34,650 nucleotides of DNA from Bryobacterales bacterium (GTDB lineage: Bacteria > Acidobacteriota > Terriglobia > Bryobacterales > Bryobacteraceae), in NCBI GenBank assembly GCA_030693045.1, contig JAUYBU010000320.1, positions 1 through 34,650 on the forward strand, given 5' to 3'. Each line of letters opens with the position of its first letter. The stretch's first letter is position 1. This document shows positions 11,501 to 22,255 of this stretch, piece by piece. The translations under genes were made by a program, and so were the position numbers. Under the pieces are notes generated by a model, which saw only the letters and a program-made list of their open reading frames with translations, made no database searches and had not been told where the DNA came from.

Positions 11501-12075
11501 TTGCCGCCCGGGCGCGCGCCGTTGATCTTATAGCTGCTGTTGACGTCCCAGCCGCGGGTACCCGAGAAACCGCTGGCGCCGAACTGCTCCTGGGTGAAGA
11601 TCACCCCCGGCGTAAGTGACATCAGCATGTAGGTCTGACGTCCGTTCAACGGGTAGGACTGCGTTTTGACGGAATCGAAAACCAGGCCCCGGCTCGCGTC
11701 CGCCGTGTCGATCAACTCCTGCAGGCCGACGACGGTCACCTCCTGGCTCATCTGGCCCACCGTCATCTGAAACCCGAGATTCATCTTCTGCGCCACCTGC
11801 AGCGTGATCGCCTCGCGCTTCATGGTTTGGAAGCCGCTGGCCGCCGCCTCGACGCTGTAAGTGCCGGGGTCGAGGTAGGGTATGGTGTAGACGCCGTCCG
11901 CGGTGGTCTTCACCTCTTTGGCCGCATTGGTCGCGGTGTTGGTTGCCCGCACCGTCGCACTGGGAATCGCGGCCCCGCTGGGATCGGTAACCGACCCGGT
12001 CAACGTCGCGCGAAAGTCCTGCGCGAAAAGCCCGGCGGCGAACGGCAAAATCGTCAGCACACTTCTCAATTTCAT
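8506..12075 (-). CDS. Oar-like TonB-dependent-type outer-membrane receptor
   Basis: A 1189-residue outer-membrane protein of the acidobacterial Oar-like family. It has a signal peptide (MKLRSVLTILPFAAGLFAQ). A carboxypeptidase-regulatory-like domain follows at about residues 22-105 (TLTGSVTDPSGAAIPSATV, TTADGVYTIPYLDPGTYSV). Next is a plug-like region with QEFKVMTNTYDAAYGRFQGG and VVNTTLKSGTNSWHGNVFEY at about 210-250. The rest is a long beta-barrel rich in aromatic residues, ending in phenylalanine (AAKFFF) as expected for BAM-dependent insertion. No TonB box could be picked out by eye. Such proteins are thought to bind or import large substrates, often carbohydrates; the ligand is unknown. 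The start has GAAGGGTGAG upstream as a ribosome-binding site. It stands alone. Confidence 0.92.
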   Translation of the reverse strand: MKLRSVLTILPFAAGLFAQDFRATLTGSVTDPSGAAIPSATVRATNTATNAAKEVKTTADGVYTIPYLDPGTYSVEAAASGFQTMKREAITLQVAQKMNLGFQMTVGQMSQEVTVVGLQELIDTADASRGLVFDSVKTQSYPLNGRQTYMLMSLTPGVIFTQEQFGASGFSGTRGWDVNSSYKINGARPGGNLFLLNGAPISDNGGSWQLAPNVEAVQEFKVMTNTYDAAYGRFQGGVVNTTLKSGTNSWHGNVFEYWRNRIMDANSFQNNFVNAPRGFHNQHQFGGVVGGPVRKNKDFVFFSFEGWQEVVPFPANTNTPNVALRDGQHFTQFGMTVYDPLTTHNCQSTGTFEPCGGSTGSTYWRNPFPGNVIPQNRISPIGQKILSYYPAENVIGSLTNNFVASSNLGRYYYNQPMLRWDHVFGVNNKFYALYTFQHGYEFRSSSGYPKPAAQGNTDNERTDNNLILDYTHILGPTTVVDIKASWGRFTQLTPGYNDQALKLTTKDFGMTQMIHAPTYPRDLVPRFTVGGYQALFGSGGPISTWSPRSTWDFTPSLTMTRGSHTIKAGFEFMYYAVGNGGIGNSNGNFTLDSGPTRQASSRSLNSTDQFNSIATVLLGIPTAASIDYNDTYYWTRPYYGFYVGDDWKVSPKLTLNLGLRYDVQVPFLERYNRRNRGFDLTTKHPLSDQILTQWRASKAAYDATNPKYRYPDPPAALVGQWLFLGVNGQSRRFYDTDWTNLAPRIGLAYRVTGKTVLRTGAGVFYKSPTGTQGANGFSQTTNYTASLDGGKTPSACANGACASGAPTGPYSLVNPFPQGLAAPLKSAGGSMTSVGNGVGFEPSRYKIPRTYQYSFGFQRELPKRIVAEVSYSGNLQIYETYAFDLNWPAGEAGLVLQNQAIADPTFYSTQLANPFYGILPQTSSRGASPSISRSSLMQLYPLWGGMANNNVQASRYRSDALQTKVEKRAFGDGGGSAAGVMTWVLSWTFGKEFEQNHRIGSSWDTTQPLIKQLSNTDKTHNISFSGVWDLPVGKGRRLFNVQNPVAAKIAGGWRVNWILQYVSGYPTGWPDLVNKCGNWTAPNQDENHWFNNDKTCYVQRATNTQRTLPDRFPGNIRNPQKPLLNAAIEKMVTIHERYRVQFRAEMFNVTNTAIRPGPNTSFTSQDFGILPKSQLNFPRFAQIAAKFFF

Positions 12076-12214
12076 GGCTCACCCTTCCATGGCGGCGCAC
12101 GCGCGGCCACCTGTGGATAGCCACGGAGCATCGCGGCGCAATCGTTTTGAAGAGACCCGTTTCTCTGTAAACCTCTACATGAGAATCCATTGCGGCCCTG
12201 GAAGTCAAGGGCTA

Positions 12215-12285
12215 AACCCGGGGACAGGCGCGACGTTCCCCACTTTTCGTTTCAAGGTGGGGAACATCGCGCCTGTCCCCGGGTT
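12215..12285. repeat. Palindromic intergenic repeat, class B
   Basis: Arms 12215-12244 and 12256-12285 pair around an 11-base loop. The outer part AACCCGGGGACAGGCGCGA is exact, and the inner part GTTCCCCA pairs after one mismatch. It shares GGGGACAGGC with the palindrome at 6159-6241. It lies between the divergent receptor gene and the start of the 12351-16003 cassette. Confidence 0.88.
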
Positions 12286-12350
12286 GACGCCGCTGGGTTG
12301 ACAGAGCCGCAATAAACATCCTAATATCCATTGGAAAGGAGCGCACGGCA

Positions 12351-12752
12351 ATGAGCGGATTCAACCAGACAAGCGGTTCCATCGGAGGGGGCGGTTCGCA
12401 GAGTTTCAACAAGACGAGTGGCTCGACGGGCCTCGCCCAAGCCGCGGGCATTGGTCCCCAATACCCAGGCCAGAGCCTGGACGAGGTCTTTGCCAAACTG
12501 CGCAAGAAGGCCAGTCAGCTCTCTAACGGCGAGAGCTATTCCAAGGCGACCGGCACGCTCGATCCGGTCCAGGACCTGGTCAAGAAAGCCGCGCAAAAGC
12601 ACAAGGACCTCTGCAAGGACATCGTCGACAAAGCCTGGAAGGCGGCCGGGCAGGTCCACAACATCATCGAGGAAGGCTTCGACAAGACGGTCGAGAACGC
12701 CGCCAAGAACATCGAGAACGCCGCTAAGAACTGGGACAAGGGACTGGTCTGA
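12351..12752 (+). CDS. Small soluble protein with Ser/Gly/Asn-rich N-terminus and helical C-terminus
   Basis: A 133-residue protein of unknown function. AAAGGAG lies just upstream of the ATG. Residues 1-30 are low-complexity and contain two imperfect copies of FNxTSGS (FNQTSGSIGGGG and FNKTSGSTG). From about residue 40 the protein is highly charged and predicted helical, with amphipathic heptads such as DLVKKAAQKHKDLCKDIVDK. The end repeats an ENAAKN-type unit (ENAAKNIENAAKNWDKG), like LEA or apolipoprotein-type helices. There is no signal peptide or membrane segment. It begins the run of plus-strand genes to 16003 but is separated from the next gene by 82 bases, so it may be transcribed on its own. 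Confidence 0.65.
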   Translation: MSGFNQTSGSIGGGGSQSFNKTSGSTGLAQAAGIGPQYPGQSLDEVFAKLRKKASQLSNGESYSKATGTLDPVQDLVKKAAQKHKDLCKDIVDKAWKAAGQVHNIIEEGFDKTVENAAKNIENAAKNWDKGLV

Positions 12753-12834
12753 TGGGATCGCAGGCGGGGCTTGTGCCTGACCAGTATCTTGAAGGCCGGA
12801 TGTATACAGTACCGGAAGAGGAGGAGGAATCCCG

Positions 12835-13725
12835 ATGGTTACCTATGGCGAGTTGATGTGCATGGCAGTGGCCATGATCGCGTTTCCGGTGGTCATGATG
12901 ATGGCGGCGGAGGAGGGCTCGGCCTCCGGATGGATAGAAGTCAAGGGCCAGCGGGTGGCTCTGAAATACGCCTTCGCGGCGATGACCGAGGACGTGACGG
13001 AGAGAGGCAAGGAGAAAATGGAGGTGTTGTTGTCCGACAAACCGGTGCCGATGGAAATGCGCAAGGCGACGAATGCGTGGGAATTCTGGGTGACTGAGCA
13101 GGCGCAAAAGGGAGAGTTGCACGGCATCATCGTCTACCTCGACGCGGACACGAAGGTGTGGAGCCGGAGCCAAAGACTGTCGAGAAACGGGATGGAGTTC
13201 TACTCGCAATCGGTTTCGCCGCCGGAGTTGAACGATCTGGTCTTTGCGCCAGCCCCGGCGGGCTCCGGCGAGATCGCGGGTAAGGTTTCGATGAAGAAGG
13301 CGATGCGGGCCGTGATGGAGAGTGAGGGGCCGTGGCAGGTGGAGGCGGACTTCCGCACGCCCGTGGTGGCCCGCCCGTCCGTGACCGGCAGTTTCACCGG
13401 CGCGGCGGCACGCGACAGTGCGCCCTACAAGGCGGTGCAAGCGCACTTACTGGCCTGCCAGAAGAAGGACCTGGAGGCCATCCGGAAGACGATGAACCCG
13501 AACGCGCAAGGGACGCTGGCTAAGTTCGAGGCGGCCCGGGGCAGGAAAGCAATGCTGGATGCGTGCGCCGAGATGGCGACGGAAACGCTGAAGATGAAGC
13601 TTACCAAGGTGACCGTACGAGGCGACACGGCGGAGGTGGAGTTTTCCGGCGGCGATGAGACATCCAGCAGCGTGCAGACGATGCCCGTAGTGTTGGACAA
13701 CGGCGTCTGGAAGATCGGGCAGTAA
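12835..13725 (+). CDS. Exported protein of unknown function
   Basis: A 296-residue protein with a strong ribosome-binding site (GGAGGAGG). A hydrophobic N-terminal segment (MCMAVAMIAFPVVMMMAA) is either a signal peptide or an anchor. After that come a beta-rich domain at about residues 30-155 (GWIEVKGQRVALKYAF, GIIVYLDADTKVWSRS) and a C-terminal domain at about 190-296. The C-terminal domain combines a helix pair with strands (VTVRGDTAEVEFSGGDET, VVLDNGVWKIGQ), which resembles NTF2/DUF4878-like lipoprotein domains. The function is unknown. The following gene begins 4 bases after the stop, so it clearly belongs to an operon. Confidence 0.7.
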   Translation: MVTYGELMCMAVAMIAFPVVMMMAAEEGSASGWIEVKGQRVALKYAFAAMTEDVTERGKEKMEVLLSDKPVPMEMRKATNAWEFWVTEQAQKGELHGIIVYLDADTKVWSRSQRLSRNGMEFYSQSVSPPELNDLVFAPAPAGSGEIAGKVSMKKAMRAVMESEGPWQVEADFRTPVVARPSVTGSFTGAAARDSAPYKAVQAHLLACQKKDLEAIRKTMNPNAQGTLAKFEAARGRKAMLDACAEMATETLKMKLTKVTVRGDTAEVEFSGGDETSSSVQTMPVVLDNGVWKIGQ

Positions 13726-13729
13726 GAGA

Positions 13730-14428
13730 ATGTGGCGGCAGACCGGCATCGTGCTTGCGCTTGGGGCGATGGTTGCCTGCACCGGCGGACGGGCGCCCAG
13801 TGGGACAGGCGCGTCCCAGGATGAGGTGGCGGTAAAGCACGACCCCGAGAGTCGGGAGACCGACTACACGATTGTGTCGGGGGACTGCCGGATCGCGTGG
13901 ACGGTGTACCGCACCGAGGCCAACCGCGGGGTGATCCGGCACCGGTCGGATTGCGGGCTGGCGCTGGCCGAGCAGGCGCCGCTGATCGGGCAGGTTCTGC
14001 GCAAAGTGATGGCGAGCGACGCCGAGGCGGCGGGTTTTCGGACGCTGTCGTGGGGAAGGCTGTACCCGGACGGAGCGCGCGACACGACCATGCCGGCGAG
14101 GCTGGCGCTGGCAGCGGCGCGGTCGGCCGAGTGGGATAAGGCGAAGGGCGCGCCGCGGGGCGGGGACCTGAACGGGTGGGTGCGAAAACTAGCGAATGAA
14201 GCTCCGATTTACGAGGAGTTGCGTCCGGTCTTCAGTCAATCGGGCCTGGACATAAGATTGAGTTCCGTGGAGAAGGTGCTGGTGCTACCGGCGGGGCGGC
14301 TCGGGTTTTTCGAAAAGCTGCGCGAGGGCGGCGTGCGGGCCCAGGACAAAGTTCCGTTCGATTGCCAGGCCTGGTTCTCGGTGCGGCCGGCGGGCGGAGT
14401 AAGGCGGGAAGCGAAGGAGCCATTATGA
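13730..14428 (+). CDS. Putative lipoprotein of unknown function
   Basis: A 232-residue protein with a lipoprotein-type leader, MWRQTGIVLALGAMVACTGG. The MVAC stretch can serve as a lipobox with Cys17 lipidated. The mature part contains two further cysteines near ISGDC-like VSGDCRIAW and HRSDCGLAL, which could form a disulfide in the periplasm, and a late FDCQAWFSV. No family was recognised. It is placed 4 bases after the preceding gene, and its stop overlaps the ATG of the next gene (ATGA). Translation of the three genes is therefore probably coupled. Confidence 0.65.
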   Translation: MWRQTGIVLALGAMVACTGGRAPSGTGASQDEVAVKHDPESRETDYTIVSGDCRIAWTVYRTEANRGVIRHRSDCGLALAEQAPLIGQVLRKVMASDAEAAGFRTLSWGRLYPDGARDTTMPARLALAAARSAEWDKAKGAPRGGDLNGWVRKLANEAPIYEELRPVFSQSGLDIRLSSVEKVLVLPAGRLGFFEKLREGGVRAQDKVPFDCQAWFSVRPAGGVRREAKEPL

Positions 14429-15093
14429 GACGCCGCGAAGGAGGAAAGATGGGGACCGGGGAAATTGTCGTGATGTCCATTTTCGGCCTTCTGTGCGTGG
14501 GCGCCCTGGTGTTGGCGACCTATCAGGGGGCGCAGATGAGGAAGCGGGTCGCCAACTACGCGGCGCTGCACGGGTGGAGCGTTTCAAGACTGGGAGATGC
14601 CCGGCTGAACGCTCTGCTCGGGGAGGTGTCGCCCGAACTGGATTGGAGCCCGAATGCCGTCATGCAGGTGGAGGGGCCGCCGGAAAGCCTCTACCTGTTC
14701 GGCTACAACGTCCGCCCTAAGACAGGACGGTCGAATACGTCGTCCGGAAGAGCCTGTCTGGTCGAACACGCCGGCCGTGTACACCAGGGCCCGGTGGAGA
14801 TCCAAACCCGGACGCCGGGCTTCGACAGGTTAGTGGAAAACCGGGTGAAAGCCGGCGGCGAGAAGTTCCGCGAAGAGTTCACGGTGATGTGCGTGCGGCC
14901 CGAGGAGGCGCTGAGGTTGGTCAACGCGGAGGTGGAGAGGATTCTGCTGGAACACGCAGCGGGCCCGAGTTGGAACCTCAGCGTGGCGATCGGGGGCCGC
15001 GGCGTGCTGGTGTCCAGTCACTGGGCGGAGACGGACCAGGAATGGGACTACCTGATCGCGCTGGCCAGGAGACTGCGGGCGGCGGTGCGCTAA
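14425..15093 (+). CDS. Single-pass membrane protein of unknown function
   Basis: About 222 residues from ATG 14425, which overlaps the previous stop. A second ATG at 14449 has an even better ribosome-binding site (AAGGAGGAAAG) and would give 214 residues; both are plausible. A transmembrane helix (VVMSIFGLLCVGALVLATY) follows a basic N-terminus. The rest is a soluble domain with ALHGWSVSRLGD, then FREEFTVMCVRPEEALRLVN, and a final WDYLIALARRLRAAV. That order resembles a widespread group of DUF3137-like membrane proteins in which a strand-rich domain ends with an amphipathic helix. No enzymatic motif is visible. Confidence 0.65.
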   Translation: MRRREGGKMGTGEIVVMSIFGLLCVGALVLATYQGAQMRKRVANYAALHGWSVSRLGDARLNALLGEVSPELDWSPNAVMQVEGPPESLYLFGYNVRPKTGRSNTSSGRACLVEHAGRVHQGPVEIQTRTPGFDRLVENRVKAGGEKFREEFTVMCVRPEEALRLVNAEVERILLEHAAGPSWNLSVAIGGRGVLVSSHWAETDQEWDYLIALARRLRAAVR

Positions 15094-15112
15094 TGGCGGC
15101 AGGAGGCGGGAG

Positions 15113-15667
15113 ATGAATCAGTCGTTTTGGCAGAGCCTTTACCGGAGTTGGATATGGTTGGGCGCGCCGGTGATCGTGATTGCATTAGCGGCGCTGGGGA
15201 TGCTGATTGCCGGCGTCGTAGTGCTGGTGAAGAAGTCGACTTTGTCGAGAATGCCGCTGGCGGAACGGCAGGAGGTTCAGTTCGCCGAAGCCGGGCGGGT
15301 GGTTCTGATCATGGAAGGCCCGCATTTGTCGCGCCGGTACGCGCAGGTCGGTTTCGAGTTGAGCGGGATAGACGGGGACAGGGTCGAGGGCCGGACGGCA
15401 TTGTTTCACGCGCGGTCATCGGGCTTCTCGAAGGCGCGAATGGAGTTGCTGAAGTACGATATTCCCAGGCCGGGGCGGTACTTACTAAGAATGACCGGGC
15501 TGGGGGCGCCCCAGGCGAACGACTTCAAACACGCGATCTTGTTTGCGAGACCGCACCTGGCGCAATCCGTAGGCTACGTGCTGGGAATCATTCTGGCGTC
15601 CCTTGTTTTCATCGCGAGCCTGGTGTTTTTTCTGGCGCGCCTGATGGAGAAGGGGGGAAGTAACTGA
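15113..15667 (+). CDS. Two-pass membrane protein of unknown function
   Basis: A 184-residue protein with one transmembrane helix near each end. They are about residues 14-40 (WLGAPVIVIALAALGMLIAG) and about 152-175 (YVLGIILASLVFIASLVFFL). Between them is a roughly 105-residue beta-rich domain (EAGRVVLIMEGPHL, GFSKARMELLKYDIPRPGRY, LLRMTGL) that could form a jelly-roll-like fold outside the cytoplasm. The topology suggests both ends are cytoplasmic. It lies 19 bases after the previous gene and 21 bases before the Cys-rich gene, so it is part of the same operon. Confidence 0.68.
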   Translation: MNQSFWQSLYRSWIWLGAPVIVIALAALGMLIAGVVVLVKKSTLSRMPLAERQEVQFAEAGRVVLIMEGPHLSRRYAQVGFELSGIDGDRVEGRTALFHARSSGFSKARMELLKYDIPRPGRYLLRMTGLGAPQANDFKHAILFARPHLAQSVGYVLGIILASLVFIASLVFFLARLMEKGGSN

Positions 15668-15688
15668 ACCACGGGGGGAGCGTGTCCA

Positions 15689-16003
15689 ATGGCCGAAGGC
15701 GACGTGCAATGCAGCCGCTGCGGCAGGCCGTTCGCAAAGAAAGAACGCGTGGCCTGCATCTCCGGCAGGGTCATGGGCGATGAGTGCACGGACTGTTACT
15801 ACTTGTGCGGGACGTGCGGAGTCTACACGATCCGGCTGTACCGCGACGTCTTCTGCGGGGAGGAAACGTCGCACGACTCCAACCCGATTTCCAGGGAAGA
15901 GGGCGACCGGAGACTCGAGTTGATGCGGGCTTGCGCGCACCCGAACGATGAGCGATGCCAGTGTGCGGCGCACCGGGAGTACTTCGGAGGGTGGCTGGAT
16001 TGA
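15689..16003 (+). CDS. Cys-rich putative zinc-ribbon protein
   Basis: A 104-residue protein with CSRC, CTDC and CGTC pairs, further cysteines in VACISG and FCGEE, and a final CQCAAH. The arrangement points to one or two structural zinc sites. It has no signal peptide or membrane segment, so a cytosolic location is expected. No family could be named. It is the last gene of the 12835-16003 operon, after which a 159-base gap precedes the kinase gene. Confidence 0.65.
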   Translation: MAEGDVQCSRCGRPFAKKERVACISGRVMGDECTDCYYLCGTCGVYTIRLYRDVFCGEETSHDSNPISREEGDRRLELMRACAHPNDERCQCAAHREYFGGWLD

Positions 16004-16122
16004 GGTGGATCGGCCGGAGGATGAGGCGCCGGCTCAATTATGTGCCCGAATTTCCGGCCTGCTGTCCGATAAGAACTGAAGAGAGGGTGAGCCGCGCGGA
16101 GACGCCGCCCGCAACCGGGGAA

Positions 16123-16146
16123 GGAATCGCTGCATCCGGCGATTCC
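16123..16146 (+). promoter_or_regulatory. Stem-loop before the hybrid kinase start
   Basis: A perfect 8-base stem (GGAATCGC with GCGATTCC) surrounds an 8-base loop, and ends 16 bases before the GTG start at 16163. The likely ribosome-binding site GGAAGAG follows immediately. With no T-run it is unlikely to be a terminator; it may influence translation of the kinase. The evidence is only structural. Confidence 0.35.
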
Positions 16147-16162
16147 GGAAGAGAGCAGACTC

Positions 16163-19717
<3,555 letters not shown>

Positions 19718-19723
<6 letters not shown>

Positions 19724-19877
19724 GCGATCCGGCAGGAACCTCGCCAGGTCCACGCTCAAAAACTCCGCGCGGCGGAAGCGCTCCTTCAGGTCATACGGCA
19801 CGGTGCAATCGAAGTGAGTTCGTCGAAACCCAGGGGTGTCGTCGGCGGTTCGAAGCAGGCGGCCGGATGCAAGGCGG
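19718..19877 (-). pseudogene. Internally deleted remnant of a second ubiD-like gene
   Basis: From 19718 to about 19813, read on the minus strand, the sequence encodes FDCTVPYDLKERFRRAEFLS and the PDRS end. This is the C-terminus of the intact ubiD-like gene at 20807-22255, with one Met-to-Leu change. Immediately upstream in gene order, 19814-19877 aligns with 21579-21642 of the intact gene at about 80% identity, in a different reading frame. About 680 bases in between have been lost. Beyond 19877 the similarity fades. The remnant shows that a copy of ubiD once ended here, tail to tail with the kinase gene. Confidence 0.85.
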
Positions 19878-20086
19878 ACTATTGGGGTGCATTTCAGAGT
19901 CCGAGGCAAAGTTCGGACTGGCGTCGCGGATACAGCAATCGCCTTGCCGCACGGACAGACCGGCTGCATTCGGTTTTCCGTCTCTCTTTCCGCGAGCGTT
20001 TCCGCCCGCCGCGCCGGGCAACGCAAGGGGACCAGGACGCGGACTCATCGGCTTGTAGGGTTGTGGCATACTCGAAGAAACCGCCT

Positions 20087-20377
20087 ATGACGCTGGAGGA
20101 AGTCCGCTCCCGATATCGCGCCCAGATCGTCGCGGCGGCGGAAAGGCGCGGCGCCCACAATATTCGTGTGTTCGGTTCGGTTGCCCGCGGCGATCAGCGT
20201 TACGACTCCGACATTGACTTCCTGGTCGATTTCGAGCCGGGCCGGTCGCTACTCGATCTGACGGGGTTGTGGCTCGACCTTGAGACGGTATTGGGCTGCA
20301 AGGTCGACGTCGTCTCCAGCCGTGGGCTTAAGCCGCGCCTGGCGTCCGAAGTGATGCGTGACGCGGTTTCATTATGA
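20087..20377 (+). CDS. mntA: MntA-type minimal nucleotidyltransferase antitoxin
   Basis: A 96-residue minimal nucleotidyltransferase. The GSx10DxD active-site motif is complete: Gly30-Ser31, then Asp42 and Asp44 in GSVARGDQRYDSDIDFLVDF. Proteins of this family neutralise a HEPN toxin by transferring AMP from ATP to a tyrosine on it. ATG at 20087 fits the usual family N-terminus; an in-frame GTG at 20063 would add eight residues. The stop overlaps the ATG of the HEPN gene (ATGA), the classic coupled order for this toxin-antitoxin type. The pair lies between two copies of a duplicated gene junction. Confidence 0.88.
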   Translation: MTLEEVRSRYRAQIVAAAERRGAHNIRVFGSVARGDQRYDSDIDFLVDFEPGRSLLDLTGLWLDLETVLGCKVDVVSSRGLKPRLASEVMRDAVSL

Positions 20378-20712
20378 GGGCGGATCGCCTCCGTCTTCTT
20401 GATGCCGTCGAGCAGGTCGAACTGATTTCCAGGTTCTCCCAACGGGGCCGGGAAGCGTTCTTCAGCGACGTTCTGATTCAGAGCGCAGTATTGCACCGCT
20501 TGGCGTTGTTGGGCGAAGCCTGCCGGGGGCTGTCCTCCACGCTTCGCGAAGCTCACCCCGAGGTTCCGTGGCCGCAGATCATCGCGTTCCGCAACGTCGT
20601 GATCCATGAGTATTTCGGGATCGATCTTGAACTCGTGTGGGCGATCGTTACCGAGCACATCGCGGATTTGGGAGAGCGACTCCTTTCAGTCGCGGATTCT
20701 CTGCCCGATTGA
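20374..20712 (+). CDS. hepT: HepT-like HEPN-domain ribonuclease toxin
   Basis: A 112-residue, all-helical HEPN (DUF86-like) protein. It carries the full Rx4HxY motif: Arg73, His78 and Tyr80 in FRNVVIHEYF. Arg and His form the RNase site of HEPN toxins, and the tyrosine is the residue AMPylated by MntA in the characterised Shewanella pair. It also has the usual LLGEACRGLS helix and PWPQIIAFRN entry. It is translationally coupled to mntA. Both genes look intact, so an active toxin-antitoxin system is likely. Confidence 0.88.
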   Translation: MRADRLRLLDAVEQVELISRFSQRGREAFFSDVLIQSAVLHRLALLGEACRGLSSTLREAHPEVPWPQIIAFRNVVIHEYFGIDLELVWAIVTEHIADLGERLLSVADSLPD

Positions 20713-20775
20713 ATCGCCGGCACAACGCCGTCGTCGGCGGGACCTTGAAGCGGCACGATTCGAGAGGGTGGCCCG

Positions 20776-20902
20776 CCAGCCGGCCGCACCGGCCCCGGCG
20801 CGCGGGTCATGAGCGATCCGGCAGGAACCTCGCCAGGTCCACGCTCAAAAACTCCGCGCGGCGGAAGCGCTCCTTCATGTCATATGGCACGGTGCAGTCG
20901 AA
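20776..20902. repeat. Direct repeat, right copy
   Basis: This matches 19687-19813 with four mismatches in 127 bases. It contains a displaced copy of the last eleven codons of the kinase ([11 protein letters not shown], with Gly instead of Glu), followed by the TCATGA junction and the 3' end of the intact ubiD-like gene. The fragment of kinase sequence has no upstream gene and is a relic of the duplication. Confidence 0.92.
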
Positions 20903-22255
20903 AATGGTCTTGCAGGAGGTGCCCTCGGCGCGAAGGAAGGGGCTGAAATCGGGCGATTGCGAAGGATCCAGCGGATGGCATCGCACGCCCGGAATGAAGG
21001 CCGTGCTGGCGTCGCCCTGGTAGCGGGTGGTCATGGCCCAGAGCACGTCGTTGGTGTCGAAGATGTTGACGTCTTCGTCGACCAGGACGACGTGCTTGAG
21101 TTCCGGAAACGCCGCGAATGCGGTTATGGCGGCCTGGCGCTGGCGTCCCTCATCGCTTGCCTGCCGCTTGCGGAATTGCAGAATCGCCAGATACTTGCCG
21201 CCGCCGGAGGAGTGACAATACACATTCGCCAGGCGGCCCGGCATGCTGTTTTCGACCAGCCGCAGGATGCTCGCTTCGGTGGGGATTCCCACCAGGTTGG
21301 TGTGCTCCTCGGCGGGCCCGACGATGGTTTGGAGAATCGGGTTCCGCCGGTGAGTGACCGCCGTCACGCGGATCACCGGGAGGTCGGCCTGGGCTTTGCC
21401 GAGATAGCCCGGAAACTCGGGCATGGCGTAGCCGGTGCCGGTCTGGGCGTCCTCGCGGATGCGCTCGCCAGCCAGGATTTCGCCCTCGAGCACGATCTCG
21501 GCGCGCGCAATGGCCTTGGCGGCGACCGACACGCAATCGGCCAACTCCACCGGGCGGCGGCGCAACCCGCCCGCGATGGTTAATTCATCGAAGCCCAGCG
21601 GCGTCGTCGGCGGCTCGAAGCAGGCGGCCAGGTAGATGGCGGGGTCGAGTCCCATGCTGATGGAAACCGGGAGCGCGCGGCCCATCTTTTCGGCCTTGAT
21701 GCGGAACTGATCGATGTGCCGCCCGGGGACGAAGTACACGCTCAGCCGGTCCGGCCCCTGCACACACAGGCGGTGGATAGTGACATCCGATTCGCCGGTT
21801 TCCGGGTCTTCGGCGCGCAGCAGGCCCATGTTGAAGTACGGGCCGGCGTCGCGCAACGTGTTGGTGGGCGCCGGGATCAGGCGGCGCAAGTCGAACGGCG
21901 GCCGGATCACCACTTCCTGGCAGGGCGCGGAGGCAACCATCACCGGAGGGCACGGGTGATTGAGCGCTTCCAGCAGGTCGAACGGCAGCCGGTCGATGCG
22001 GCTGTTCATGAGCAGGGCGGTGCGCTCGCGGCTGGCCAGGACCCCGACCACCACCGGCATGTCGTAACCCTTCACGTTCTCGAACAGCATGGCCGGGCCA
22101 ATGCGCGTGGGCGGCGCCAGGGGCGTCCCGGCGCCAACCAGCTTGTAGACTCCGGCGAGTTCGGCGACCGGATCGACCGGCTCGCGCGTCGAGACCAACT
22201 GTCCCGGAATCGAACGGAGAAACTCCAGTGCGGAACGCAGGTCCACAATTTGCAT
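20807..22255 (-). CDS. UbiD family decarboxylase
   Basis: A 482-residue protein of the UbiD superfamily, whose members use prenylated FMN (made by UbiX) for reversible decarboxylation of aromatic or alpha,beta-unsaturated acids. Family features are PCQEVVIRPPFDLRRLIP, the TIHRLCVQGPDRLSVYF block, GRHIDQFRIKAEKMG, FDELTIAGGLRRRPVEL, the acidic EIVLEGEI, and VDEDVNIFDTNDVLWAMTTR. The ATG at 22255 has AGGGAGG seven bases upstream and fits the family N-terminus, although the frame stays open much further. No ubiX is in the window, and the substrate is unknown. The 3' end exists in a second, broken copy beyond the MntA/HepT pair. It is divergent from the GH10 gene, with 63 bases between starts. 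Confidence 0.88.
   Translation of the reverse strand: MQIVDLRSALEFLRSIPGQLVSTREPVDPVAELAGVYKLVGAGTPLAPPTRIGPAMLFENVKGYDMPVVVGVLASRERTALLMNSRIDRLPFDLLEALNHPCPPVMVASAPCQEVVIRPPFDLRRLIPAPTNTLRDAGPYFNMGLLRAEDPETGESDVTIHRLCVQGPDRLSVYFVPGRHIDQFRIKAEKMGRALPVSISMGLDPAIYLAACFEPPTTPLGFDELTIAGGLRRRPVELADCVSVAAKAIARAEIVLEGEILAGERIREDAQTGTGYAMPEFPGYLGKAQADLPVIRVTAVTHRRNPILQTIVGPAEEHTNLVGIPTEASILRLVENSMPGRLANVYCHSSGGGKYLAILQFRKRQASDEGRQRQAAITAFAAFPELKHVVLVDEDVNIFDTNDVLWAMTTRYQGDASTAFIPGVRCHPLDPSQSPDFSPFLRAEGTSCKTIFDCTVPYDMKERFRRAEFLSVDLARFLPDRS

Noticed and set aside
16028-16122. Possible riboswitch in the kinase leader
   Set aside because: No conserved core of the cobalamin or cyclic-di-GMP types could be matched; only a simple stem-loop is supported.
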